Source of the DNA: Streptomyces pactum
GTDB lineage: Bacteria; Actinomycetota; Actinomycetes; Streptomycetales; Streptomycetaceae
Direction: 5' to 3'
Length of the DNA stretch: 64,000 nucleotides
NCBI RefSeq assembly: GCF_002005225.1
Contig: NZ_CP019724.1
Span: 992,001 to 1,056,000, forward strand
The position numbers and the translations under genes are program-made. The notes under the pieces were generated by a model. The model saw only the letters and a list, made by a program, of their open reading frames with translations. It had not been told where the DNA came from and made no database searches. Positions 42,490 through 51,682 of the stretch are shown here, piece after piece (within the stretch, counting starts at the first letter, position 1; every line of letters begins with the position of its first letter).

Positions 42490-44015
42490 CCGACTTCGTG
42501 GACCGGCTGCTGGGAGCGCCGGGCCCGCGCCTGCGACCGCTGGCGCCCCACGCGTTCGACCCCCGCGCGCCACGCCTGCCGGGCGGCGCGGACCGGGCGG
42601 ACGCGGACCGGGCGGACGCGGACCGGGCGGACGCGGAGCTCGTGGAGGCTGAGGAGGAGCTGACGGCGACCACGAGTCCGGCGACGGCGGTCGACATGCC
42701 GCCTGACACGGCGGCCTCCGCGACGGCGACTGATGCGGCCGGTTCGACGCCGCCGATCTCGCCGACCCCGCCGGACACGCCGTCCCGGCCTGTGGCTGTC
42801 GCCGGAGCCGGTGATGACGACGATGACGGCGTTGACGACATGGACAAGGGGGAGGCTCCTGGTGAGCGGATGGCGTCCGTGCCCCCGTACGTCGGCAACC
42901 CGCGGCCTTCCCGTACCGGCGCCGTGACCGGTGATCGCACCGCGTCGGCCGACCCGTCACCGACGGACGAGGACCGCACCCCTACCGCCGACGGGCAACC
43001 GGGGCATGGTCCTGTCCACCTCAACCGCCCCGACCGTCCCTACCGTCCCGATAGCCGTGACCACCCGCATCGGCCCACCGTCGGTGCGGGGCATCGCGCG
43101 TTCGCCTCCCCGCCGCCGGCCTGTGGGCCTGCGTCCGCCGTCGATACGCCCACCCGGACCGATCCCACGGTTCTCACGGCCACGCCGTCTTCCGGCGAAC
43201 CGCAGGCCTCACCCTCCGCGCCGTCGGCAGCGCACTCCGTGCCGGCCTCTCCCCCGCCCTACCTGCGTTCGCACGGGACCCGTGGGATCCGCGAGTACCC
43301 GGACGTGTCATCGCGGGAGCCGACGATGCCCGGCCCCGAGGCGGCGCGGGAACCGGAGCCGCGGCCGGGCGTGGCTCCCGAGGTCCCGCGCGCTCCAGGA
43401 CAAGGACCTGCCGTGCGACGCGACCCCGCCCCCGCCCCCGCGGTGCGGCGTGCCCACGTCGGTGGCTCCGCCGGGGCCCCCTCCGCGTCGGCACACGGCA
43501 AGTCGACCTCCGCCACGCCCCCCGAGGCACCAGCGGCCGCCGGCACCGCCGCGGCCACCGAGGGCGCTGAGATCATCGAACCCGCTGAAGCCACAGCGGC
43601 GTCACCGGGCCGCCCCGCCGCACCCCGCGTCGCGGGGGGCGCGCCGTCCCCGCAGTCGTCCGCCGCCTGCCCCGTCGCGGACACGCCCCGGACGTCTTCG
43701 CCTCCGAGCCCGCCTTCCGTACCCGCCCGACCCGCCCGTACCACGACGCCCGTCTCCCGTCGGCCCGCCTCCGTGACGCGCCGGGCCCCCTCCGGCTCGC
43801 CGGCACCGCCCGATCACCCCGTGGCTCCACCGGTGCCGACCGCGCCGGACAGGGGAACCCCGCCCCCGGCGGCACAGCCCGCGGACACCGTCGTACGCGT
43901 CACCATCGACCGTCTGGTCGTGCACACCACGCCCGCCGAGCCTGTCGTCGACGCCCCGGCTCCGGAGCGGCGGTCGCGGCTGAACCTCGATGAGTACCTC
44001 GGGAGGCGGCCGTGA
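42486..44015 (+). CDS. Long disordered eCIS-cluster protein
   Basis: 509 residues with almost no predicted fold. A structured N-terminus of about 35 residues (MTDFVDRLLGAPGPRLRPL) is followed by Pro/Ala/Thr/Ser-rich low-complexity sequence, an acidic patch DDDDDGVDDMD, and a short ordered tail ending RSRLNLDEYLGRRP. ATGA overlap with both neighbours shows tight co-translation. Its position after the tube and before the cap gene is that of a linker or length-control protein. No transmembrane helices or tape-measure signature are seen. Confidence 0.7.
   Translation: MTDFVDRLLGAPGPRLRPLAPHAFDPRAPRLPGGADRADADRADADRADAELVEAEEELTATTSPATAVDMPPDTAASATATDAAGSTPPISPTPPDTPSRPVAVAGAGDDDDDGVDDMDKGEAPGERMASVPPYVGNPRPSRTGAVTGDRTASADPSPTDEDRTPTADGQPGHGPVHLNRPDRPYRPDSRDHPHRPTVGAGHRAFASPPPACGPASAVDTPTRTDPTVLTATPSSGEPQASPSAPSAAHSVPASPPPYLRSHGTRGIREYPDVSSREPTMPGPEAAREPEPRPGVAPEVPRAPGQGPAVRRDPAPAPAVRRAHVGGSAGAPSASAHGKSTSATPPEAPAAAGTAAATEGAEIIEPAEATAASPGRPAAPRVAGGAPSPQSSAACPVADTPRTSSPPSPPSVPARPARTTTPVSRRPASVTRRAPSGSPAPPDHPVAPPVPTAPDRGTPPPAAQPADTVVRVTIDRLVVHTTPAEPVVDAPAPERRSRLNLDEYLGRRP
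42591..42635 (+). repeat. Three perfect 15-base tandem repeats
   Basis: GACCGGGCGGACGCG repeated three times inside the disordered-protein gene, coding for DRADA units. Prone to copy-number change without shifting the frame. Confidence 0.8.
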
Positions 44016-45211
44016 GTGACGCGCTCGCCATCGCCGCGGTGACGGAGACCGTGCGGGCCGTGCTGGGAGAAGCCGTCCAGCACACGGTGCCCGGCGCGGA
44101 AGTGACGGCCCGTCACCCCAACGGCGCGGGCGACGCCGACGCCGCGCGTACCGGACCGGCGCTGAACGTCTTCCTGTACAGAACCGACGTCGACCCGGCC
44201 TGGCGGAACACCGACCCCGTCGGCACCCACCCCGGTGAGACCCGCCACCCGGCGCTCGCGCTCGCCCTGCACTACCTGTTCTCCGCGTACGCGCCGCCGG
44301 GGGACGACTCCACCCTTGCGGAGCGGCTGATCGGGGCGGCGATGTCGGCGCTGCACGACCGGCCCGAGCTGCGCGCGGACGATCTCAGGGCCGCCGCGGA
44401 CTTCAGCGATCTGCACCTGCAGCAGGAACCGGTGAAGCTCACGCCGTCGGTGCTGACGGCCGACCAGATGTGCCGCCTGTGGACGTCCCTGGGCGGCGGC
44501 TACCGGCTGTCGGTGGCCTACGAGGCCCGCGTCGTGCTCATCGACAGCTCCGCTCCCGGCCGCACGCCCCTGCCGGTGCTGCGTCGCGGGGAGGCCGGGG
44601 CCGGGCCCGTGGCGGCGCCGACGGCGGCGGCGCCGTGGCCGGTGCTGGATGCCGTCCGGCCCTCCGTCGCCGCACCGGGGTCCGACATCGTGCTCAGCGG
44701 CAGCGGGTTGGCCGCGGGAGCGCCGAGCGTACACCTGACGCACATGTTGCTCGGCGGGCCGCCGGTCGTGCTGCCGGCCCGCGCCGACAGGGCCGACGCG
44801 GTGCGCGCCACGCTGGGCGAGGACCTCGGTGCGGGCTGCTGGTCGGCGGTCGTCGTGCTCAGCGCTGCCGACGGCGGCGAACGAGCCACCCGGCCCCGGA
44901 CACTGCGCGTCGCGCCGCGTGTCACGAGCGCCCTGCCGCTGACCGCCGTACGGGACCCGCAGGGAGCCGCGGTGCTGGAGGTGCGCTGCGCATCCGCTGT
45001 CCACCCGGGCCAGCGGGTGGAACTGCTCGTGGACAGTCGGCCGGTGACAGCCGAGCCCTTCACGCGGGCCACCCGCACCCTGCGGTTCCGGCTGGCCGCG
45101 GGCGCGCCGGGGCGGTATCCGCTGCGCCTTCGCGTGGACGGGGTGGACAGCCCGCTGACCGACGCGGAAACCGAGCGGTTCGACGCCGACACGGCGGTGG
45201 TGATCACATGA
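44012..45211 (+). CDS. eCIS tail terminator/cap protein, DUF4255 (Cis16-like)
   Basis: 399 residues. The N-terminal 190 residues are a DUF4255 (Pvc16_N) domain: AIAAVTETVRAVL, LNVFLYRTDVDPAWRN, ALALALHYLFSAY, and QMCRLWTSLGGGYRLSVAYEARVVLID. Two Ig-like beta domains follow, starting VRPSVAAPGSDIVLSGSGL. The protein should cap the far end of the sheath and tube. GTG at 44012 overlaps the previous TGA. Confidence 0.9.
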   Translation: MSDALAIAAVTETVRAVLGEAVQHTVPGAEVTARHPNGAGDADAARTGPALNVFLYRTDVDPAWRNTDPVGTHPGETRHPALALALHYLFSAYAPPGDDSTLAERLIGAAMSALHDRPELRADDLRAAADFSDLHLQQEPVKLTPSVLTADQMCRLWTSLGGGYRLSVAYEARVVLIDSSAPGRTPLPVLRRGEAGAGPVAAPTAAAPWPVLDAVRPSVAAPGSDIVLSGSGLAAGAPSVHLTHMLLGGPPVVLPARADRADAVRATLGEDLGAGCWSAVVVLSAADGGERATRPRTLRVAPRVTSALPLTAVRDPQGAAVLEVRCASAVHPGQRVELLVDSRPVTAEPFTRATRTLRFRLAAGAPGRYPLRLRVDGVDSPLTDAETERFDADTAVVIT

Positions 45212-45513
45212 CGACCAGCCGTGTCGAACTGCACATCCGCCGACTGGAGCTCGATGCGGCCACCGCGCCGTCCCGGGCGGCGCTGTGCGCGGCCGTGGAG
45301 GCGGAAGTCGCGGCGCGGCTCGGCCTCGGCCCCGCCTACCGGGACCGGGCCGGGGCCGACGGCACCGGCCCTGGCAGGGCCGGCCGCTGCTCCGTACCGG
45401 CGGATGCCGCGCTCACCGCTCTCGGCCGGCAGGTCGCCCTGGCCGTCCTGCGGGAGCTGGGCGTACACGAGGCTGCGCGGCCACGACCGCGGGCAGGTGA
45501 GCACAGGCCATGA
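45208..45513 (+). CDS. Small conserved eCIS-cluster protein
   Basis: 101 residues, no named domain. It begins with a beta strand RVELHIRRLELDA and continues with a helix VEAEVAARLGLGP and a C-terminal ALGRQVALAVLRELGV. Overlaps both neighbours by four bases. Size and position match small proteins found between cap and tube-initiator genes in Streptomyces eCIS operons. Role unknown. Confidence 0.7.
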   Translation: MTTSRVELHIRRLELDAATAPSRAALCAAVEAEVAARLGLGPAYRDRAGADGTGPGRAGRCSVPADAALTALGRQVALAVLRELGVHEAARPRPRAGEHRP

Positions 45514-46151
45514 CCGCACTCGCGCCTCGGCGGGGCGGGATCGTCTTCCTCGATCCCGAACAGGGACGTGTGCTGCGCGTCGTGCCCTTCCAGTACAACC
45601 CCGACAGCATCACCCGCACGCTCCGCCCGCGGGGCATCGGCGCGGATGCCGGGGACCGGCTGGAGGCACTGCGGTTGCCGGGACCGCCCCGCGAGACCTT
45701 CCGCATCGAGGCGGAGTTCGACGCCACCGACCAGCCGGGTGCGGCGGGCGGTCCGGCGCCACCCGCGGAATCCGGGCTGCTGGGAATGCTGTCCGTGCTG
45801 GAGACGGCCGTCAGTCCCACGGTCGAGCAACTGACCCGGCAGAACGATCTGGCCGCCAGGGGAATCCTGGAGATCGCCCCCGTCCAGGCCCCACTGCCGG
45901 TGCTGGTGCTGGGCCCGCGCCGGGTGCTGCCCGTCCGGATGCTCGGCATCGACGTGACGGAGGAGGCGTACGACGGGGAGCTGAACCCGATCCGGGCGCG
46001 AGTGACGCTCACGGTGCGGATCCTCACCGTCGACGACGTCGGCTTCAGCCACCGTGCGGGCGGTCTCCATCTGCAGTACCAGCAGGGCAGGGAACGCTTC
46101 GCGGGGCTCGTCGGATACGGCCCCGGAGCAGTCGGCTACGCGGGGGGCTGA
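45510..46151 (+). CDS. eCIS tube-initiation/baseplate protein (CIS_tube, Cis7-like)
   Basis: 213 residues of the contractile injection system tube family: VFLDPEQGRVLRVVPFQYNPDSITRTL near the start, AEFDATDQPG, PVLVLGPRRVLPVRMLGIDVTEEAYDGELNPIRARVTL near the end. These proteins sit between hub and tube at the baseplate. ATGA overlap with the preceding gene. Confidence 0.88.
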   Translation: MTALAPRRGGIVFLDPEQGRVLRVVPFQYNPDSITRTLRPRGIGADAGDRLEALRLPGPPRETFRIEAEFDATDQPGAAGGPAPPAESGLLGMLSVLETAVSPTVEQLTRQNDLAARGILEIAPVQAPLPVLVLGPRRVLPVRMLGIDVTEEAYDGELNPIRARVTLTVRILTVDDVGFSHRAGGLHLQYQQGRERFAGLVGYGPGAVGYAGG

Positions 46152-46183
46152 GCCGTGCACCACCAGGCCGGAGGAGGTCGGGC

Positions 46184-46510
46184 ATGATCGAGCCCAGCAG
46201 CAGGTACCACGCGGTGCCCACCACCACGTACACGTTCCCGGACGGCCGGACCGTCGCCCACCTGCGCCGCCGCTTCCTGCCCCGGCCCGAGGAGCTCACG
46301 GCCGTGGGTGAGCACGTCGTCGCCGCCGGGGACCGGCTGGACCTGATCGCGGCCCGGCGGTGCGGGGACCCCGAGCAGTCGTGGCGGATCGCCGACGCGA
46401 ACAGGGCGATGCGTCCGGACGAGTTGACCGCCGTGCCCGGCCGGCGGCTGCGGATCACTCTGCCCGCCGAGGCGTCCGCGCCGGGCGTCGGCGGCGGGTT
46501 CGCCCGGTGA
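46184..46510 (+). CDS. LysM-type baseplate protein
   Basis: 108 residues. A lead-in Tyr/Arg-rich segment (DGRTVAHLRRRFLPRPEEL) is followed by a LysM-like fold: VVAAGDRLDLIAARRCGDPEQSWRIADANRAM then LRITLP. In Afp/PVC particles a LysM-containing gp53-like protein clips the baseplate together; here it is encoded separately from the tube-initiator. GGAGGAGG precedes ATG 46184. Confidence 0.85.
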   Translation: MIEPSSRYHAVPTTTYTFPDGRTVAHLRRRFLPRPEELTAVGEHVVAAGDRLDLIAARRCGDPEQSWRIADANRAMRPDELTAVPGRRLRITLPAEASAPGVGGGFAR

Positions 46511-47628
46511 CGGCCCAGGCCCTGCACCTCATGCTCCTCGTCGGGGACGTCGTGCCCGCCCCGGCCCCGGCGGCGCTCGTCGACGCGCTGCGCGGCGCGC
46601 GGATCACCTCCGCCAGCGGCCGGACCGGCGGCTTCCAACTGACCTTCGCCGTCAGCGCCGGATCCGAGCCGGCCCGGGCCGTCATGCCGGACGGGGCGCT
46701 GCACCCGAGGAAGCGCGTCGTGGTCGCCGTGGTCCTGGCGGGCCGGTGCCATGTCCTCATGGACGGGGTGATCACCCATCAGGAGATGCACGCCGCGCGG
46801 GAGCCGGGCCGGTCGTTCCTCGTCGTCACCGGCGAGGACCTGTCCGCGCTGATGGACCTGGAGCATGTCAGGCGCGCCTATCCCGGACTGCCACCGCACC
46901 TGCGGGCGGCCACGGTCTGCGCCTCGTACGCGCAGTACGGCATCACACCGCGGACCGTGGCGCCGGTGCTCACCGACCAGCCGAACCCGCTGCTCGACAT
47001 TCCGGTCCAGTCGTCGACCGATCTCGCCTATCTCCGGTCGACAGCCGCTGACGTCGGACACGTCTTCCACGTCGAACACGGCCCGGCGCCGGGCGTCAGC
47101 ACCGCCTACTGGGGCCCGCAGAACCGCGACGGGGCCCTGCAACCGGCCCTCACCACCGGCTGCGGGGCCGCCGACAACGTCGAGGAGCTGTCTTTCGCGT
47201 TCGACGCCCTGGCCGACTCCGACCAACGGACCCACCGCCTCGAACCGCCGTCCACGACCGCCTCCGAGGTCATCGCGCCCGAGCCGCGTCTGCTGCGCAG
47301 GAGCCTCGCGGCGAGCCCCGCACAGGTCCAGCGCACCGGCACGCTCGGCGACCAGACCGGCCGCACCCTGACCAGGACGATGCTGGCCGGACTCGGCAGC
47401 CGACTCGCCACCGACGCCGTCACCGGCCGCGGCACGCTCGACGTGCTGCGCTACGGCCATGTCCTGAGCGCGCACCGGCTGGTGGGGGTGCGCGGAGCCG
47501 GACAGGCGTACGACGGGCGCTACTTCGTGGCGGGCGTCACCCACGACCTCACCCGCGACACCTTCAGGCAGCACTTCACGCTGGTCCGCGACGGACTCGG
47601 CGCCGACACCAGGACGGTGACCCCATGA
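46507..47628 (+). CDS. eCIS baseplate hub (gp27-like part of Cis8)
   Basis: 373 residues resembling the gp27/late-control-D hub: GGFQLTFAVS, VLMDGVITHQEM, VTGEDLSALMDLEH, DIPVQSSTDLAYLRSTAADVGHVFHVEHG. The C-terminal LVGVRGAGQAYDGRYFVAGVTHDL is the last hub strand set. Hub and spike, fused in VgrG and Afp8, are encoded as two genes here. GTG at 46507 overlaps the LysM gene stop. Confidence 0.85.
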   Translation: MTAQALHLMLLVGDVVPAPAPAALVDALRGARITSASGRTGGFQLTFAVSAGSEPARAVMPDGALHPRKRVVVAVVLAGRCHVLMDGVITHQEMHAAREPGRSFLVVTGEDLSALMDLEHVRRAYPGLPPHLRAATVCASYAQYGITPRTVAPVLTDQPNPLLDIPVQSSTDLAYLRSTAADVGHVFHVEHGPAPGVSTAYWGPQNRDGALQPALTTGCGAADNVEELSFAFDALADSDQRTHRLEPPSTTASEVIAPEPRLLRRSLAASPAQVQRTGTLGDQTGRTLTRTMLAGLGSRLATDAVTGRGTLDVLRYGHVLSAHRLVGVRGAGQAYDGRYFVAGVTHDLTRDTFRQHFTLVRDGLGADTRTVTP

Positions 47629-48155
47629 CGACAGCGACGACAGCGACGACAGCCCGGACGAGGCAGTGGCACGGCATGTACGAGGGTGTCGTGGTCTCGG
47701 CCGTGGACCCGACCGGAGTCGGCAGACTCCGGGTGCGTGTCCCCGAGGTACTGGGCGCCGAGGCCGCCGTGTGGACCGCACCGCTGGACTGCGGCATGTA
47801 CGTGGTGCCGCCCCCGGATTCCGGGGTGTGGGTGCGGTTCCTCGACGGGGACCCGGAGCGGGCGGTGTGGGTCGGATTCCGGCGGAGCGGGGCGGGGGAC
47901 GTCCCGTCGGCCGCCAGGACCGCGCCGCCGGGCGTCCCGCAGATCGTCCTGGCCACGCCCTCCGGAAACGCCCTGGTGATCAGTGACATGCCGGGTCCCG
48001 GCGGGGGCATCAAACTTCAACTGCACGGGGAGAACGGCCCGTTCATCAGGATCGACGAGACGTCGATCGAGATCTCGTGCGGGCCCGGACTGGCCACCGT
48101 CCAACTGGCCGGGCCTCAGGTCACCGTCAACAACGGCGCGTTGACGGTGCTGTGA
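47625..48155 (+). CDS. eCIS central spike, gp5-like OB-fold and beta-helix
   Basis: 176 residues. An OB fold (GVVVSAVDPTGVGRLRVRVPEV to VWVRFLDGDPERAVWVG) is followed by a short VgrG-like beta-prism tail (QIVLATPSGNALVISDM then repeating short strands ending TVNNGALTVL). It would trimerise below the hub and carry the PAAR tip encoded next. Confidence 0.9.
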   Translation: MTTATTATTARTRQWHGMYEGVVVSAVDPTGVGRLRVRVPEVLGAEAAVWTAPLDCGMYVVPPPDSGVWVRFLDGDPERAVWVGFRRSGAGDVPSAARTAPPGVPQIVLATPSGNALVISDMPGPGGGIKLQLHGENGPFIRIDETSIEISCGPGLATVQLAGPQVTVNNGALTVL

Positions 48156-48162
48156 GGAAGCC

Positions 48163-48516
48163 ATGTCCGGACTGCTGCTCCACCACGGCGCCCTGATGAC
48201 GTGCGCCCACCCGCCCGGCCTCGTGACCATCCCCGCTCCGGTCCAGCGGCGCGTCCTGGTGGGCCCCCACCCGGTCGCCACCAGCGCCGACACGTTCCAC
48301 GTGGCCGGGTGCGGCTTCCCGGCCGCCACGCTCGGCGCGCCGCCCTGCACGAGCGTCACCTGGCTGCACACCTCGACCCGGGTGTTCGTGGGCGGCCTGC
48401 CGGCCCTGCTCCAGCCGTCCCCGCCCGTCGGCGTCGCCCCGGCCATCTGTGTGGGCACGCCGCCGCCGAACCCGCCGATGGTGCAGGCGACGCAGCTCAG
48501 GGTCCGGGGGACGTGA
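48163..48516 (+). CDS. PAAR-like spike tip protein
   Basis: 117 residues. Conserved eCIS tip pattern: LLHHGALMTCAHPPG, VLVGPHPVATSAD, HVAGCGFPAATLG, then PPCTSVTW. His and Cys residues could bind the metal that stiffens the tip. Placed directly after the spike gene, as in other eCIS. Confidence 0.88.
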   Translation: MSGLLLHHGALMTCAHPPGLVTIPAPVQRRVLVGPHPVATSADTFHVAGCGFPAATLGAPPCTSVTWLHTSTRVFVGGLPALLQPSPPVGVAPAICVGTPPPNPPMVQATQLRVRGT

Positions 48517-48521
48517 CCGCG

Positions 48522-48884
48522 ATGGACATCGAGTTTCCCTACCGGGTCGACGCCCGCGGCCGCACGGCGACGGCCGGCCACGCCGACCATGTGCGGGACA
48601 TGGTCGAACTGGTCCTGTTCACGAGTCCGGGAGAGCGCGTCAACCGGCCGGACTTCGGGTGCAACCACCTCGACCTGGTCTTCGCCGGCAACAGCCCCGA
48701 GCTGGCCGCGACCCTGGAGGTGACCGCGCAGGCGGCGCTGCAGCGCTGGCTCGGCGACCTGCTCACCGTGGAGTCCCTCACCGTGACCTCCCAGGAGGCG
48801 ACACTGCACGTACACGTCGCCTACGTCCTCACCGCGACCGGTGAGCACCGCACCGTCACGGTGAGCGCAGGAGCCCTCTCATGA
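48522..48884 (+). CDS. gp25-like baseplate wedge protein (Cis9-like)
   Basis: 120 residues with the gp25 signature EFPYRVDARGRTAT, MVELVLFTSPGERVNRPDFGCNHLDLVF and NSPELAATLEVTAQAALQRWL. The EPR/R-N-P-D-F-G core contacts sheath and wedge. A GTG three codons upstream (48513), overlapping the PAAR stop, may be the true start. Confidence 0.93.
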   Translation: MDIEFPYRVDARGRTATAGHADHVRDMVELVLFTSPGERVNRPDFGCNHLDLVFAGNSPELAATLEVTAQAALQRWLGDLLTVESLTVTSQEATLHVHVAYVLTATGEHRTVTVSAGALS

Positions 48885-51682
48885 CCGTGCTGGACGGCCC
48901 GGACGACGACCTGCGCGCGGGGGGACCGGCCGGTATCGCGGAGGTACGGGCGCACCCGGACCGGCGGACGCTGACCGTCACGTTCTTCGGCGCCCTTCCG
49001 CAGCGCGTGAACCGCGACAGCTTCCTGATCGAGGGCGGTCGGCGCGTCGTCGGCGTCCGCGTCGTGCGGGTCGCCCCCGAGGCCGGGCCGGAACCGGACG
49101 GCGTCGGGGTGACCCGGCTCCGGCTGGACCTGGACCGGCCCGGCGACGAATCCGCGTACCGGCTGCGGCTGCTGGGACGCGGCTTCCACGGCGCCCACGA
49201 CCAAGCGGACTTCACCTTCGACCCCGGTGTGCGCCGTCACCCGCAGGGAGCGCCGCGTATCGTCCCCGCGGACGGGCCGCCCGTGGGCCCGGCGCCCGCG
49301 ATCGACTATCTGGCCAAGGACTACGCCAGTTTCCGCCGCCTGCTCCTGGAGCGGCTGTCGCTCACCCTGCCGCAGTGGAACGAGCGGCACGTGCCCGACC
49401 TCTGGGTCACTCTGGTCGAGCTCCTGGCCCACGTCGGCGACCGGCTCAGCTACCAGCAGGACGCCGTGGCCACCGAGGCCTACCTGGACACCGCCCGGCT
49501 GCGCACCTCGGTGCGGCGGCACGCCCGCCTCGTCGGCCACGCCATGCACGACGGCTGCGCGGCCCGCACCGTCGTCTGTGTCGAGACGTCCGCGCCACTG
49601 ACCGTGCGGACCGACGACCTGGCGTTCACCGCGCTGCCCAAGGACGCGGGCGCGCGGGCCGGCGGCCCGGCGATGTCCCGGGAAGCACTCACCGCCGGAC
49701 CGCATCCGGTCTACCAACCGCTGGAGCGGCGCACGGTGCTGCTGCGCCCGGAGCACAACGGCGTACCTCTGTGGGCCTGGGGTCAGGACGCGTTCCGGCT
49801 GCCCGTCGGCACGACCCGGGCCGCCCTCGTCGACGGGCACGGCGGACAGCGCGCGCTGCACCTGAAGGCCGGTGACCTTCTCGTCCTGGAGGAGACGCAG
49901 GGCCCCGGTGGCGGCGCGCCCGACCCCGGACACCGGCAGGCCGTCCGCCTCACCCGCGCCACCCGCGACGTCGACGCGGATTCCGGCACCCCGGTCGTGA
50001 AGATCGCCTGGGCGGACGAGGACGCCCTCACCTTCCCGCTGTCCGTGCGGAACCCTCCGGGGCCGGACGGCCGGCCCGGCGCGTCCGTCGTGGCGCACGG
50101 CAACGCCCTCCTCGTCGAACACGGCCTGGACAGCACCTGGCTGCCCGGCGGGGACACCGACGAGACCGTCAAGGTGCCGCAGGCGCCGGACGGACCGGAC
50201 GGCGCCGCGCGGACGCGGCCCTTCACGGCGACGGTGCGCGGCACGCCCGTCACCTGGTCGCCGCCGCACCCCCGCCCGGACGACGTCGCCGCCGCACAGG
50301 CCCGAGGGCTGCTCGACCTCGCGGCCGAGGCACGCGGCCGGCTGCGCGATCTCCACCACGAGGCGGCCCGGCTCGACGAGGACGACCGTGACTTCCTGCG
50401 GACGTGGTTCGGCGCGTCCGTGGTCGGCGACCTCGCCGACGCCGCCGACCGCCAGGACACCGTCGCGCGGCTGCTCTGCAGGTTCGACGAGTTGCTCGCA
50501 GCCAAGCGGCGCCGCCTGGACACACTCGTGCGCCGGGCCCGGTCCGGATACGTCCTCGATCCCGGGGACGCGACCTGGGAACTCGGACAGACCTGGGGCC
50601 ACGGGGCCGCTCAGGCCCTGCACCGCGACAACCCCGCGCTGCACGGCCCGGCCCGCACCGCGCTGCGCCCCGACCCCCGTGCGGCGCTGCCGGTGCTGCA
50701 CGTGACGGAGACGGACGAGACGGACGGTGCCGGGGCTCGGTGGACCCCGCGCCGGGACCTCCTGGGGAGCGGTCCCCGAGACCGCCACGTCGTGGGCGAG
50801 ACCGACGACGACGGCGTGCTCACCCTCCGCTTCGGAGACGGCCGGTGCGGACAGGCGCCCCGTCCGGGAACCCGGCTGCGCGTCACCTACCGGGTGGGCA
50901 ACGGCCGGTCCGGCAACGCGGGCAGCGAGGCCGTCAACCGGTTCACCCACCGGGACACGGAGCTGCCGTCCGTGACACGCGTGCGCAATCCGGTGCCGGT
51001 GACCGGCGGCACCGATCCGGAGCCCGTGGCCGAGGCGCGGCGTGCCGCCACGCGCGCCCCCTTCCGCGCCCTGCTGCGCGCCGTCACCGCCGAGGATTAC
51101 GCCACCCTGGCCGCGGGCCATCCCGAGGTGCGGCGCGCCGCCGCCACCCTGCGCTGGACGGGGAGCTGGTACGAGGCCGACGTCGCCCTCGACCCTGCGG
51201 GCACCACCGTGCCGTGGCCGTCGCTGCTGGCGGACGTGCGCGCCGTGCTGCACCGCTACCGGCGTATCGGCCACGACGTCGTCACGCGCCCCGCCCTGCT
51301 GGTCCCGCTCGACGTGGCCCTGTACGTGCTCGTCGACCCGCACTACGTCACCGCCCATGTGCGGGAGGCGCTGCTGCGCGACTTCCTGCCGGGACGACGG
51401 ACCGACGGCACACCCGGGTTCTTCGACCCGTCGGCGCTGACCTTCGGCACCCCGGTGCGGGCCAGTGCCCTGGTGGCGCTCTGCATGGGCGTGCCCGGGG
51501 TCCGGCACGCCGAGGTGACGCTGCTGCGCAGGTCCCGGGCCGCCGGAGCGGAGGCCGAGAGGCCGGACGTACCGCCCTCCGGGGAGCTGCGCCTGCGGCC
51601 CCTGGAGATCCCGCGGCTCGACGGTGACGTCACCCGCCCGGAGAACGGGCGTCTGACCCTGCGTCTGAGAGGCGGACGATGA
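48881..51682 (+). CDS. Baseplate J-type wedge protein 1 (Cis11-like)
   Basis: 933 residues. Landmarks are IDYLAKDYASFRRLLLERLS (about 145), a baseplate-type LLAHVGDRLSYQQDAVATEAYLDTARLRTSVRRHARLVGH segment, the late DGRCGQAPRPGTRLRVTYRVGNGRSGNAG (about 650) and VNRFTHRD, and the baseplate J-like FRALLRAVTAEDYATLA with a C-terminal strand domain. These gp6-like proteins form the wedge ring around the hub. ATG overlaps the gp25 stop. Confidence 0.88.
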   Translation: MTVLDGPDDDLRAGGPAGIAEVRAHPDRRTLTVTFFGALPQRVNRDSFLIEGGRRVVGVRVVRVAPEAGPEPDGVGVTRLRLDLDRPGDESAYRLRLLGRGFHGAHDQADFTFDPGVRRHPQGAPRIVPADGPPVGPAPAIDYLAKDYASFRRLLLERLSLTLPQWNERHVPDLWVTLVELLAHVGDRLSYQQDAVATEAYLDTARLRTSVRRHARLVGHAMHDGCAARTVVCVETSAPLTVRTDDLAFTALPKDAGARAGGPAMSREALTAGPHPVYQPLERRTVLLRPEHNGVPLWAWGQDAFRLPVGTTRAALVDGHGGQRALHLKAGDLLVLEETQGPGGGAPDPGHRQAVRLTRATRDVDADSGTPVVKIAWADEDALTFPLSVRNPPGPDGRPGASVVAHGNALLVEHGLDSTWLPGGDTDETVKVPQAPDGPDGAARTRPFTATVRGTPVTWSPPHPRPDDVAAAQARGLLDLAAEARGRLRDLHHEAARLDEDDRDFLRTWFGASVVGDLADAADRQDTVARLLCRFDELLAAKRRRLDTLVRRARSGYVLDPGDATWELGQTWGHGAAQALHRDNPALHGPARTALRPDPRAALPVLHVTETDETDGAGARWTPRRDLLGSGPRDRHVVGETDDDGVLTLRFGDGRCGQAPRPGTRLRVTYRVGNGRSGNAGSEAVNRFTHRDTELPSVTRVRNPVPVTGGTDPEPVAEARRAATRAPFRALLRAVTAEDYATLAAGHPEVRRAAATLRWTGSWYEADVALDPAGTTVPWPSLLADVRAVLHRYRRIGHDVVTRPALLVPLDVALYVLVDPHYVTAHVREALLRDFLPGRRTDGTPGFFDPSALTFGTPVRASALVALCMGVPGVRHAEVTLLRRSRAAGAEAERPDVPPSGELRLRPLEIPRLDGDVTRPENGRLTLRLRGGR

